Below, piece after piece: positions 16,187-24,931 of a DNA stretch of 64,000 nucleotides (the first letter of the stretch is position 1; each line of letters starts with the position of its first letter). The stretch spans positions 1-64,000 of the forward strand of contig JBFMBL010000001.1 in assembly GCA_040755195.1 (NCBI GenBank), read 5' to 3'. The notes under the pieces were generated by a model. The model saw nothing but the letters and a program-made list of their open reading frames with translations, did not search any database and was not told the DNA's origin. Source of the stretch: SURF-55 sp040755195. GTDB lineage: Bacteria; Bacillota; Desulfotomaculia; Desulfotomaculales; Ammonificaceae. A program made the translations under genes and the position numbers.

Positions 16187-16907
16187 CGTCCTTAACCCCC
16201 TGGGTAACAAACTTCACTACGGGACGTTTTGCAACATTAAGGTCAATATATAAAATCTTCCGATTGCCGACCGTCTTTAGTATGCTACACAGAATCTTAT
16301 CCTTCTCGGGCAAGTCTTCGGGCAGGCCTAAACATATTTTAACACCATCGGTGGTGTAAGCCTCAACTGTTTTGATGGGGGTCACGTGGACTTCCGCAAG
16401 ACACGGTATCAGTGTTCGGCTTAAGGACTTGAGCACGATCACAGCGGTCCTGAACCCTTCAGTCTTAAGTTCCTCCCCCGGTTGAGGCGCCGTTCCCGCC
16501 CCGGTAACCACCGGAAGCGCAGAAGCCGCCTGTAACCTTCCGATACAGACCCCCGTGTCGTCCAGGCCGTACAGGCCGCCTTTCCCGTATATCAGGGCGA
16601 CAGCTTCCCTCTCAGTCAGCTTGATCAGCACCCGCCCGGGCAAAAGCCGCTTGACCTCTACCGCTTTAACCGCGGGAATCGTCCTGACCCGTTCCGCCGC
16701 CTCGCGCAGATTTGTCCGGAAAATGTTGTCACCGATAGGTATTCCGGCGGCTCCGGTTATTTGCTTCGCCGCCAGTTTCTTATTTCCTTCTACAACAACC
16801 TCACGGATGGCAAAAAGAGGAGAGTTTAGCAAAACAAACCCGGCAACCAAAAGAAGCAGGATTATGCAAATGCTTTCAACCGTTTTGCTCTTCGACCTTT
16901 TCATCAC
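16098..16907 (-). CDS. ftsQ: Cell division protein FtsQ/DivIB
   Basis: A 269-residue bitopic divisome protein: a short basic cytoplasmic tail, one membrane segment (ICIILLLLVAGFVLLNSPLF, about 13-32), a POTRA domain (REVVVEGNKKLAAKQITGAA) and the FtsQ/DivIB beta domain. It helps recruit FtsL and FtsW/PBP to the septum. The last roughly 30 residues (GDPPDNDIGGPLFGPDDRG) are disordered-looking and overlap the DUF881 gene that follows. It lies downstream of murA as in other Firmicutes. Confidence 0.9.
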   Translation of the reverse strand: MMKRSKSKTVESICIILLLLVAGFVLLNSPLFAIREVVVEGNKKLAAKQITGAAGIPIGDNIFRTNLREAAERVRTIPAVKAVEVKRLLPGRVLIKLTEREAVALIYGKGGLYGLDDTGVCIGRLQAASALPVVTGAGTAPQPGEELKTEGFRTAVIVLKSLSRTLIPCLAEVHVTPIKTVEAYTTDGVKICLGLPEDLPEKDKILCSILKTVGNRKILYIDLNVAKRPVVKFVTQGVKDGAGDPPDNDIGGPLFGPDDRGSVSSLPRD

Positions 16908-16921
16908 CCGCCCCGCCTCTC

Positions 16922-17105
16922 TACAACCAGAATCCAGAATTCAGAATACAGAATTTAGAATAGAAGCAGGAAAACCCAAATCAGTTTTCCAATCTCTATT
17001 CTGACTTCTGCTTTCAGTCTTCTGATTCCCGACGTCGGACGTTGGACCTCGGACTTCTTGACTCCTGTCTTCTGACCCGCCACTCGTGACCCGCAACTTG
17101 CTACC
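16922..17105. repeat. Heptamer array between murA and ftsQ
   Basis: A run of 7-nt units AGAATCC, AGAATTC, AGAATAC, AGAATTT, AGAATAG, then GACTTCT, GTCTTCT, GACGTCG, GACGTTG, GACCTCG and CACTCGT/GACCCGC-type units. It fills most of the 295-bp gap, which has no gene. Confidence 0.8.
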
Positions 17106-17202
17106 GCTGCTTGTCCGATAATCGCACAGGAAAAAAGCCGTCTTTCTAAGACGACCATTTCAATATGCCGGTGGACAGCCCTTCCATTCACTGAAACCGC
17201 AA

Positions 17203-18453
17203 CTAACTGACTCTTTCAATGACTGCTCCCAGGGACCGGTATTTCACTTCCAGGTCTTCATAGCCGCGGTCGATATGCTCTATTCTCTCAATTACCGTGC
17301 CGTTTTCAGCTATAAGGCCGGCAAGAACGAGCGCTGCTCCGGCACGCAGGTCGGGCGCTTCGACATGCGCTCCGCTCAGCTTTTCCACGCCTCTGATGAC
17401 CACCGCCCGGCCTTCGATATAAACGTCGACACCCATCCGGCGAAGCTCCGGGATATGTTTGAAACGATTTTCAAAAACCGTCTCCGTTACCACACTCGTT
17501 CCCCTGGCAACCGCAAGAAAAACACACATCGGCGCCTGGAGGTCGGTAGGGAAACCGGGATACGGCATCGTCCGTATATCCACCGCTTTTATGGGACCCT
17601 CCCGCCGGACCCGGACGGAGTCACCCTCCAGCTCAAGGGAGACCCCCGCCTCCCGGAGTTTTGCCAACAACGGTTCTACGTGTTCCGGGATGATGTTTTC
17701 TACAACCACCTCACCTCCTGAAAGCGCAGCGGCAATGATGTGCGTGCCCGCTTCGATCCGGTCGGCGATTACCCGGTGCCCCTGTGGTCCGCGCAACGAC
17801 TTAACCCCACTGACTCTGATGGTCGACGTTCCCGCCCCGCGGATCTTCCCTCCTGCCCGGTTAAGAAAGTTTTGCAAATCGATTATTTCCGGTTCCCTTG
17901 CCGCATTTCTGATAACGGTGGTCCCTCGTGCAAAAACCGCCGTCATTATAAGATTCTCCGTGGCGCCTACACTTGGAAGATCGAGGTGAACTTCCGTTCC
18001 TTTAAGCTTGCCGGCTTCGGCCGTTAAATACCCCGACCGTTCCTTTATTTCGGCCCCGAGCGCCCGCAACCCCTTTATATGCAAGTCAATTGGTCTAAGA
18101 CCTATGTTACATCCTCCCGGAAGGGAGATCTTGACGCGCCCGAAGCGGGCCAAAAGCGGACCCAAAACCAAACAGGAAGCTCGCATCCGTCGCATTAATG
18201 ATTCTGATATTTCTTCTAAGCGAAGATTTGCCGTGTCTACGTGGATGTCTTTTCCTTCGCGTCTGCATTCAACTCCTAAGTGCCGCATCACTTCGCACAT
18301 TACGGCAACATCATTCAGCCGTGGCACCCCTTCGATCACGCTTACCCCGTCGCATAACAGACTGGCGGCAAGAATGGGTAAGGCAGAATTCTTCGCTCCA
18401 CTAACCTTGATAGCTCCCTGTAAGCGGTTTGGACCCTTGATGACAAAACGCAT
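17203..18453 (-). CDS. murA: UDP-N-acetylglucosamine 1-carboxyvinyltransferase
   Basis: MurA adds enolpyruvate from PEP to UDP-GlcNAc, the first committed step of peptidoglycan synthesis. The 416-residue protein has KNSALP at residues 21-26 and the catalytic, fosfomycin-sensitive Cys115 in SLPGGCNIG, in the same numbering as Escherichia coli. The ATG at 18453 lies just after the murB stop (18458), with GGGGCGGGATGA upstream; a TTG at 18480 would give nine extra residues. Confidence 0.95.
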   Translation of the reverse strand: MRFVIKGPNRLQGAIKVSGAKNSALPILAASLLCDGVSVIEGVPRLNDVAVMCEVMRHLGVECRREGKDIHVDTANLRLEEISESLMRRMRASCLVLGPLLARFGRVKISLPGGCNIGLRPIDLHIKGLRALGAEIKERSGYLTAEAGKLKGTEVHLDLPSVGATENLIMTAVFARGTTVIRNAAREPEIIDLQNFLNRAGGKIRGAGTSTIRVSGVKSLRGPQGHRVIADRIEAGTHIIAAALSGGEVVVENIIPEHVEPLLAKLREAGVSLELEGDSVRVRREGPIKAVDIRTMPYPGFPTDLQAPMCVFLAVARGTSVVTETVFENRFKHIPELRRMGVDVYIEGRAVVIRGVEKLSGAHVEAPDLRAGAALVLAGLIAENGTVIERIEHIDRGYEDLEVKYRSLGAVIERVS

Positions 18454-18457
18454 CCGG

Positions 18458-19372
18458 TCATCCCGCCCCGCTTTCACCAATTACTCTCACCTCAAGTTCC
18501 AAAAAAACACCAAACTTCTCCTGAACCATTTCCCGCACTTTCTTAATCAGTGACCATACATCCGATGCCCGAGCGTTCCCTAAATTGACAATAAAATTGG
18601 CATGCACTTCGGACACGGCCGCGTCACCAACTCGCAGGCCTTTCCCCCCGGCCAGCTCAATCAGGCGACCCGCTGCCTCGCCGGGCGGGTTCTTAAAGAC
18701 ACTGCCGGCGCTCGGACAGTCAAGCGGTTGGGAACCGCGCCTCTTCCGCAGATACTCCTCGCTCCGCCGCCGGATCTCGATTGGATTGCAGGGAGTCATT
18801 TTGAGGGCGGTTTCCGTCACCACCGCTGCAAGCCGTTGCAGGCCGGACGTACGGTATCCAAAATCAAGCTCCTCCCGGCTTAGTACCTGTTCACCGAGAC
18901 GGGTGTCAATCACCGTTACCGTCTCCACCACATCGGCCATAGCGGCTCCGTTGGCCCCCGCGTTCATCGTTACGGCCCCGCCTATGGTCGCCGGTATCCC
19001 CACTGCGAACTCGAGTCCTCCTAATCCCGCCGCCTGGGCTATCGCCGCTACCCGGCCAAGTTTAGCCCCGGCCCCTGCAATTATCCTTTCACCGGCGATG
19101 CTGACGTGCCCGAGCGCATCACCGATTTTTAACATCACCCCCTTCAACCCGCTGTCACTCACCAACAGGTTTGAGCCGTTTCCGATGACGGTCAACGGCA
19201 GACCATTCGTTCTACAATAATCCACCAGTAACGCAATGTCCTCACGGCAAGCCGGCTCGACCATAACCTCCGCCGGACCACCGATCCTCCAGGTGGTATG
19301 GTTCTTCAGCGGTTCGTTGTAAAGAACCTTCCCTTTTATCCTGCTTGCAAGACTTGCTGGCAGGTAAGACAT
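18458..19372 (-). CDS. murB: UDP-N-acetylenolpyruvoylglucosamine reductase
   Basis: MurB reduces the enolpyruvyl group to lactyl with NADPH and FAD, giving UDP-MurNAc. The 304 residues contain the FAD-binding TTWRIGGPAEVMVEP and VIGNGSNLL segments, GYRTSGLQ, and the C-terminal SAGSVFKNP with the proton-donor serine and EVHANFIVNLGNA. The ATG at 19372 is preceded by TTGGAGGAAG; longer reading to 19417 is unlikely. It is almost back-to-back with murA (4 bp). Confidence 0.95.
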   Translation of the reverse strand: MSYLPASLASRIKGKVLYNEPLKNHTTWRIGGPAEVMVEPACREDIALLVDYCRTNGLPLTVIGNGSNLLVSDSGLKGVMLKIGDALGHVSIAGERIIAGAGAKLGRVAAIAQAAGLGGLEFAVGIPATIGGAVTMNAGANGAAMADVVETVTVIDTRLGEQVLSREELDFGYRTSGLQRLAAVVTETALKMTPCNPIEIRRRSEEYLRKRRGSQPLDCPSAGSVFKNPPGEAAGRLIELAGGKGLRVGDAAVSEVHANFIVNLGNARASDVWSLIKKVREMVQEKFGVFLELEVRVIGESGAG

Positions 19373-19470
19373 CTTTTCTTCCTCCAAAAAAGTTACTGCC
19401 AACCGAAAAAGAAGCACATTTGAATAAGCGTTTGAAATGTCCGGATCGGATATCCAAGACTCAATGCAGT

Positions 19471-20859
19471 TTAACCACCGCAGTTGCGAGAGCGACCCTC
19501 AAGTAGTTTGACAAGCTGCAATCCCACTTTGTAAACATCCCCGGCCCCCAGGGTTAAAACGATGTCGCCGGAGCGGACGATCTGTTCTAAATGGGCCGCG
19601 CCGTTTTCCCGCAGCAGCGGCAGCGGCGGCCGCCCATTATTACGTTTAATCGCCTCCCGGATTAATTCCGCGGTTACGCCGGGTAACGGCGTTTCACCGG
19701 CGCTGTATATTTCATCAACCAGCACCACATCCGCGCCGTTGAAGGCCGGCCCAAATTCTTCGTGTAAAAGAGCGGTCCTCGAATAACGGTGCGGTTGGAA
19801 CACAGCGATAACCCGCTCCGGGTTCAACTGGCGCGCCGCCTGAATTGTTGCCGCGATTTCGGTCGGATGGTGCGCGTAATCGTCCACCACCAAAACGCCA
19901 TCCACGTTGCCCAGGGTCTGGAAACGGCGATTCACAGCCCGGAAAGCTGCCAGCCCGTCAACGGCGTCTTTGAACGAAACTCCGAAATAACGGCCGACAG
20001 CGACAGCACAAGCGGCGTTCAACAGGTTGTGTATCCCCGGAACATTAAGCGTCAGCTCTCCCAGGCACTCTTCCTTATAATACAGGCTCGCCTTCGAAAC
20101 CAAACCATGAAACCGAATATCCCGAACCCGGAAATCCGCTTCTGCACATTGTCCGTATGTGAGAACCGAGCCCTTGGCTACCCTGATGATTTCTTCCTGC
20201 CGGGGGTCATCACGATAGATCACTGCCAGGCCGTTTTGCTGAACCTTGCCGATGAATTTTCGGAAAGCGTCTACCAGTGCATCCATTCCACCGTAATAAT
20301 CGAGATGGTCGTTTTCAATATTGGTTACCACCGCCACTTCCGGTGTAAGCGACAGAAAGGAGGCATCGCTCTCATCGGCTTCTGTGACGAAATAACCGCT
20401 TCGTCCCAACCGGAAATTTCCGTCTATCGCCACCCACTCTCCGCCCACCAGAACGGTAGGGTCAAGCCCGCCAGCGGTCAAAACCGCCGCCACCATCGCG
20501 GTGGTGGTTGTCTTGCCGTGCGCGCCGGCCACGGCAACACTCCGGTATTCCCGTATCGCCTCCGCGAGGAGTTCCCCCCGCCGGATGACCGGTATGCCGC
20601 GTTGCCGTGCCGCTACCACCTCGGGGTTTTCCGGTTTAATCGCCGAGGATACCACTACCAGTTCCGCGTCACCAAGGTTTTCCACCGCATGCCCCGAATA
20701 GCAGGTTGCTCCTTCGGCTTCCAGGCGCTCGGTAACAGAGGACAGCCTGACATCCGATCCCGCCACCCGGTGCCCCCGGGATAAGAGGAGTGCAGCCAGG
20801 CCGCTCATGCCGGCGCCGCCAATTCCAACGAAGTGTACATTTTGAGGTATTTTAACCAT
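19471..20859 (-). CDS. murC: UDP-N-acetylmuramate--L-alanine ligase
   Basis: MurC ligates L-Ala to UDP-MurNAc with ATP. The 462 residues show the three Mur-ligase domains: a Rossmann N terminus (VGIGGAGMSGLAALLLSRGH), a central ATPase with the P-loop GAHGKTTTTAMVAAVL, and a C-terminal domain with VDDYAHHPTEI. GGGAGGAG precedes the ATG. It lies between murG and murB, the usual dcw order. Confidence 0.97.
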   Translation of the reverse strand: MVKIPQNVHFVGIGGAGMSGLAALLLSRGHRVAGSDVRLSSVTERLEAEGATCYSGHAVENLGDAELVVVSSAIKPENPEVVAARQRGIPVIRRGELLAEAIREYRSVAVAGAHGKTTTTAMVAAVLTAGGLDPTVLVGGEWVAIDGNFRLGRSGYFVTEADESDASFLSLTPEVAVVTNIENDHLDYYGGMDALVDAFRKFIGKVQQNGLAVIYRDDPRQEEIIRVAKGSVLTYGQCAEADFRVRDIRFHGLVSKASLYYKEECLGELTLNVPGIHNLLNAACAVAVGRYFGVSFKDAVDGLAAFRAVNRRFQTLGNVDGVLVVDDYAHHPTEIAATIQAARQLNPERVIAVFQPHRYSRTALLHEEFGPAFNGADVVLVDEIYSAGETPLPGVTAELIREAIKRNNGRPPLPLLRENGAAHLEQIVRSGDIVLTLGAGDVYKVGLQLVKLLEGRSRNCGG

Positions 20860-20975
20860 ATTTTAGCCGATTACTCCTCCCAAGGGCTCATTCCCACGGT
20901 ATTTTATGCAATTGCAGCCCAGCCTGCTACCAGGCTTGTACTTTTTGCAGGCATGATGATCTTTTTTTTTTAACA

Positions 20976-22097
20976 CTATTCCAATTTTCCGATCTCCTTT
21001 ATACAGGCGATTATTTGTTCCAACGCGTCCGGTTTCCCCAGACTGGCGCTGTTTCTTGCCATTTGAGCCAATCGCCCCGGCGCGTCCAGCAGGCCGTTTA
21101 TTTCCCGGAGCAGCCGTACTCCTGTAAGTTGATCGTCTTTGATCATAACCGCGGCTTCCTTCTTTACTAGTGCCTTCGCGTTAAACGCCTGGTGGTTGTC
21201 CGCTGCATACGGGTATGGAATCAGAACCGCCGGCAGCCCAATACAGGTTATTTCCGCTATCGTCGCCGCCCCCGCCCGGCAAATTACGAGGTCCGCTGCG
21301 GCCAGGTAATCCGCGATATTATAAAAATAGGGGGCGATGGTAACGTTCCCCTGCCCCGTGATGTCTATACCGTTCGGCTCAAGGAGCCGTACAAAAGAAT
21401 CATAGCCGGCGGAACCGGTCGCGTGATACAGTTTGATCCCCGGTCTTCCGTGAAAGGCCCTGACCACATCCACCATTGCTTGATTAAGCCGCTGAGCCCC
21501 ACGGCTGCCGCCGAAGGAGAGCAGTACCGTCTGTGCATCCGTACCCAGCCGTGACCGCGCTTCTTCCCGGTTGGCGCTGCGGATTTCTTCCCTTACCGGC
21601 AAGCCCGTGACCCTTACCCTGGCACCGCGCGGCAGATGCCGCATGGCCTCGGGAAAAGTCAACGCCACACACCCTGCAAACCGCGCCAGTAGTCTGTTGG
21701 TAAGGCCCGGAAAGGCGTTTTGCTCATGAATCAGCGCCGGAATGCCTCCGAAGCACGCCGCCGCCAAAACCGGTCCGGAAACATAACCCCCGGTTCCTAT
21801 CGCTACAGTCGGTTTAAAAGACCGCACGAGCCGGTAAGCCTCCCCGGCGCCCCAAAAGCTAAGCGTGGCCGCCCAAAGGTTTTTGGGTGTCAACCGCCTT
21901 TTGAACCCTGCAGCGCTTATCGTTTTAAAGGGCAGCCCGGTTTGCGGGACAATGTCTGCTTCCAATCCCTGTTTCGTGCCGACGTATAAAACCTTACAGT
22001 GCGGGAAGGTCTCGCTGAGACCCTGGGCGATTGCGAGGGCCGGATATACGTGCCCCCCCGTTCCGCCGCCGGCTATTATAAATCGTAATTCCGGCAT
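20976..22097 (-). CDS. murG: UDP-N-acetylglucosamine--MurNAc-pentapeptide pyrophosphoryl-undecaprenol transferase
   Basis: MurG is the peripheral GT28 enzyme that converts lipid I to lipid II. The 373 residues have the N-terminal GGTGGHVYPALAIAQ loop, SFGGSRGAQRLN (UDP-GlcNAc pocket), CRAGAATIAEI and the AADNHQAFNA motif. It starts 4 bp after ftsW ends, so the two are probably coupled. A 116-bp T-rich gap separates it from murC. Confidence 0.97.
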   Translation of the reverse strand: MPELRFIIAGGGTGGHVYPALAIAQGLSETFPHCKVLYVGTKQGLEADIVPQTGLPFKTISAAGFKRRLTPKNLWAATLSFWGAGEAYRLVRSFKPTVAIGTGGYVSGPVLAAACFGGIPALIHEQNAFPGLTNRLLARFAGCVALTFPEAMRHLPRGARVRVTGLPVREEIRSANREEARSRLGTDAQTVLLSFGGSRGAQRLNQAMVDVVRAFHGRPGIKLYHATGSAGYDSFVRLLEPNGIDITGQGNVTIAPYFYNIADYLAAADLVICRAGAATIAEITCIGLPAVLIPYPYAADNHQAFNAKALVKKEAAVMIKDDQLTGVRLLREINGLLDAPGRLAQMARNSASLGKPDALEQIIACIKEIGKLE

Positions 22098-22101
22098 TCT
22101 A

Positions 22102-23214
22102 TTACCTTACCACCTGCCGTGAAATGTTGAGAAGAACCCCTACCGCGGAAAGGGTGAAAACCAGCGACGTGCCTCCGTAGCTGATAAACGGCAGCGGAAT
22201 GCCCGTAATGGGCAGACTTCCGGTAACCACTCCTATGTTTATTAACGCTTGAAGCCCGATCCCCACAGTGATCCCGGCCGCAAGAAGGCTGGTGAAGGTA
22301 TCCGGGGCCAAAAGCGCGACCCTCAACCCGCGCCAGATAAAGATAATAAACAAGGTTACAACCAGCACTGTTCCTATCAAACCCAACTCTTCACCGATTA
22401 CCGCAAAGATGAAATCCGTATGCTGCTCGGGCAGGTACAGAAACTTCTGCTTCCCCTGTCCCAACCCCATTCCGAAGAGGCCGCCCGAACCGAGGGCATA
22501 GAGCGACTGGATGATGTGAAAACCGCTTCCCAGCGGGTCTTTCCAGGGGTCGATAAAAGCCAGGAAACGCCGCATGCGGTATGGTTCAAGATAAATGGCC
22601 GCACCCACTGCGGCGACGCCGCACAAGCCGATGGAGCCCAGCGCCGGCATGGACGCACCGGCGCAAAAAAGCATGGTAAAAACCGTCCCCATCAGCGCCA
22701 TTGCCGTGCCGAGATCGGGTTGAAGCAGAATCAGGCCGGCCGCAACACCGGCGATTACCAGAAAGGGCAACATGGTCCGCAAACCCCTGGGACCCGGCCG
22801 CTGGATGCTCAGCCCGTAAGCCGTGAATACCACCATTCCGAACTTGATAATCTCCGAAGGCTGAAATCTTAGCGGCCCTATATCAATCCACCGCTGCGCC
22901 CCGTGTGAAGCATGCCCGACACCTGGAATCAGGACCACGAGAAGGAGCAAAAAAGAGACACCCAACAACAGCAGCGCATGCTGTTTAAAATTGCGGCAGT
23001 CGTATTTTAAAAAGAAGATCATGCCGATAACGCCAATAACAGCCCAAAAAAACTGCCTCTTGAAGAAATAAAAGCTGTCGTGAAAGCGCACCAAAGCAGC
23101 GTACTCACTCGCGCTGAAAACCATAACCACCCCGATACTCATCAGGGTAAGTACGCTCAGGAACAGTATAAAATCCGGCGGCCGTGAGGCCCTGGCCCTC
23201 CGCATCCGCTTCAT
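22102..23214 (-). CDS. ftsW: SEDS lipid II polymerase FtsW/SpoVE
   Basis: A 370-residue protein with about ten membrane segments and SEDS hallmarks: VFSASEYAALVRFHDSFYFF, RWIDIGPLRFQPSEIIKFGM, LQPDLGTAM, AVIGEELGLIGT and the C-terminal GIPLPFISYGGTSL. SEDS proteins polymerise lipid II with a partner class B PBP, here likely the PASTA protein at 29-31 kb. Whether it serves division (FtsW) or spore cortex (SpoVE) cannot be told. An ATG at 23205 is an alternative start with better spacing to GGGAG. Confidence 0.93.
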   Translation of the reverse strand: MKRMRRARASRPPDFILFLSVLTLMSIGVVMVFSASEYAALVRFHDSFYFFKRQFFWAVIGVIGMIFFLKYDCRNFKQHALLLLGVSFLLLLVVLIPGVGHASHGAQRWIDIGPLRFQPSEIIKFGMVVFTAYGLSIQRPGPRGLRTMLPFLVIAGVAAGLILLQPDLGTAMALMGTVFTMLFCAGASMPALGSIGLCGVAAVGAAIYLEPYRMRRFLAFIDPWKDPLGSGFHIIQSLYALGSGGLFGMGLGQGKQKFLYLPEQHTDFIFAVIGEELGLIGTVLVVTLFIIFIWRGLRVALLAPDTFTSLLAAGITVGIGLQALINIGVVTGSLPITGIPLPFISYGGTSLVFTLSAVGVLLNISRQVVR

Positions 23215-23244
23215 CTCCCGGAGCTCAAGCTGATAACCTTGGGT

Positions 23245-23393
23245 ACGTTCAACGTTCTACGTTCTGCGTTCTACGTTCTGCGTTCTGCGTTCTGCGTTCT
23301 GCGTTCTATCTTTACTTATTCTGACTTGTAACTCGTAACTCGTAACTCGCGACTCGTAACTCGTGACTCGCGACCCGCGACTCAGGACTTAAT
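23245..23393. repeat. Heptamer array between murD and ftsW
   Basis: CGTTCAA, then CGTTCTA/CGTTCTG units (about eight), followed by GTAACTC, GCGACTC, GTGACTC and GCGACCC units in tandem. The end of the array overlaps the murD stop codon region. No gene. Confidence 0.85.
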
Positions 23394-24734
23394 CCGGTTG
23401 GCAATCTCCCGCACGGTTTGTTTGAACAACTCGCCGCGCTCCTCATAGTTCCTGAACATATCCCAACTGGCGCACGCAGGTGAAAGCAGCACGACGTCCC
23501 CCGGGCGCGCAGCCTCCCGCGCGATATGAACGGCTTCCTTGAAACCTTTCGCCCGGAAGATCAGGTTAACGCCGGCCGCTGCCGCCGCCGTTGCGATCTC
23601 CTCCGCGCTTTCGCCGAGAACCACCAGGACCCGCGCCTTCTCTTTAACCTTCGCCGCAAAGGTATCAAACCGGCTTCCCTTATTCCGCCCGCCCGCTATC
23701 AGTACTATAGGCCGGTCGTACGCTTCAAGGGCTTTTATCGCCGCGTCGGGATTGGTGCCTTTCGAATCGTTGACATACCTTACGCCGTCAATCTCGTCCA
23801 CAAATTCCAGGCGGTGGGTTACCCCTTTGAAATCTTGCAGCGTCCTGCCGATCACATGCGCCGGCACGTCCATAAAACCTGCCGCGGCTACCGCCGCCAG
23901 CGCGTTTTCAAGATTGTGAGCGCCCGGTATGCTGATCTCACCCACACCGCAGATTTCCATCAAAGCTCTCTGGTGTGCAAAAATCAGTTTGTCATTACGG
24001 ACAAACGCACCACTCTCAAGGTTATGCCGCCTGCTGAAGAATAATTCCAACGCGGGGCTCCGGCCTTTCATCGCCGCCGTCAGGGGGTCGTCAAGGTTAA
24101 GCACCGTGGCATCTCCTTCCCCCTGATTGACGAAAATGCGAGCCTTTGCCGCCGCGTAATCCGCCATCGTCCGGTGCCGGTCAAGATGATCGGGGGTAAC
24201 ATTCAGGATAACCCCCACCCGCGGGCGGAAGAGGCGCGTAGTCTCCAGCTGGAAGCTCGAAACCTCTGCAACGATAACGTCCGGCGGGGTGTCGCTTTCC
24301 ACCACGCTGATCAGCGGGGTGCCGATATTGCCGGCAACCAACGTGCGCCATCCCGCCGTACGAAATATCTCTCCTATAAGCGCGGTGGTGGTGGTTTTAC
24401 CGTTGGTGCCGGTAATGGCCACCACCGGCGCCGAGGTTAAACGGAATGCCAGTTCAAGCTCCCCGGTCACTTCTATCCCCTGCTCCCGGGCTTCAACCAC
24501 CGGTTCAACCGTTAAAGGAACGCCGGGGCTTACCACCACAAGGTCGAATCCCGCCACCGGCGGGTACGCGCCCAAAAAGGTTTTCACACCCAATGCCGCC
24601 GCTTCCGGCAATTCCGCCGCTGTCTTAATATCCGTGAGCGCCACGTCTGCTTTTTTCGTTGCAAGAAAGCGCGCCGCAGCCACACCGCTTTTTCCGGCGC
24701 CTATAACCAGTACCTTTTTCCCTTCAAATTGCAA
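23382..24734 (-). CDS. murD: UDP-N-acetylmuramoylalanine--D-glutamate ligase
   Basis: MurD adds D-Glu. About 450 residues with an N-terminal Rossmann fold (KVLVIGAGKSGVAAARFLA), the P-loop GTNGKTTTTALIGEI, NVTPDHLDRH, and the C-terminal YVNDSKGTNPDAAIKALEAY. The TTG at 24734 gives an N terminus matching the family (MQFEGKKVLVIGAGKSG). Its ribosome-binding site is AGGAG at 24745-24749, which is the 3' end of the dispersed leader element, so the murD leader is built from that repeat. A TTG at 24764 is also in frame. Confidence 0.94.
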   Translation of the reverse strand: MQFEGKKVLVIGAGKSGVAAARFLATKKADVALTDIKTAAELPEAAALGVKTFLGAYPPVAGFDLVVVSPGVPLTVEPVVEAREQGIEVTGELELAFRLTSAPVVAITGTNGKTTTTALIGEIFRTAGWRTLVAGNIGTPLISVVESDTPPDVIVAEVSSFQLETTRLFRPRVGVILNVTPDHLDRHRTMADYAAAKARIFVNQGEGDATVLNLDDPLTAAMKGRSPALELFFSRRHNLESGAFVRNDKLIFAHQRALMEICGVGEISIPGAHNLENALAAVAAAGFMDVPAHVIGRTLQDFKGVTHRLEFVDEIDGVRYVNDSKGTNPDAAIKALEAYDRPIVLIAGGRNKGSRFDTFAAKVKEKARVLVVLGESAEEIATAAAAAGVNLIFRAKGFKEAVHIAREAARPGDVVLLSPACASWDMFRNYEERGELFKQTVREIANRIKS

Positions 24735-24744
24735 TATGAACACA

Positions 24745-24878
24745 CTCCTACGAAAATAGATCAACCGCCAAGAACGCTATGAATCAAGACAATAAATACC
24801 GGATATAACAGGCAAATGCCATTTCAACGCCAATTTTCATTCGACGTGGTGCCGCCTGAGGCGGCATGGAGCACTCCT
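24745..24878 (-). repeat. Leader repeat element, copy A (5' of murD)
   Basis: In sense orientation the element runs from AGGAGTGC plus an ATG micro-ORF to CTATTTTCG and AGGAG, the murD ribosome-binding site. It shares blocks CACCACG, AATGAAAAT, ATCCGGTAT, CTTGATTCAT and GGCGGTTGAT with copies B, C and D. The left part carries a GCCGCC-TGA-GGCGGC palindrome. It fills the mraY-murD gap. Confidence 0.75.
24784..24867 (-). CDS. Micro-ORF in leader element A (27 codons)
   Basis: ATG at 24867, six bases after AGGAG (24874-24878), encodes 27 residues starting MPPQAAPRRMKIG and ending CYIRYLLS. The copy before rnhB reads MPPKTAPRTMKIG...VIRYIFS. Several differences between the two are third-position synonymous (CCT/CCG, CGT/CGA, ATT/ATC, GGC/GGA), and an indel keeps the frame, which favours translation. 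The function is unknown: a leader peptide, a coupling ORF, or an element-encoded peptide. Confidence 0.45.
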   Translation of the reverse strand: MPPQAAPRRMKIGVEMAFACYIRYLLS

Positions 24879-24931
24879 ACGTTATTTAGTCACGCGTCAC
24901 GAGTCAACGAGTTCGACTTTCGACGCGTGAC

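Noticed and set aside
17275..17721. Plus-strand reading frames across murA, murC, murD and other dcw genes
   Set aside because: They are antisense shadows of well-supported minus-strand genes, with GC-rich low-complexity translations and no ribosome-binding sites.
23245..23393. CRISPR array or att sites in the heptamer arrays
   Set aside because: The unit is only 7 nt and drifts; there is no repeat-spacer structure.
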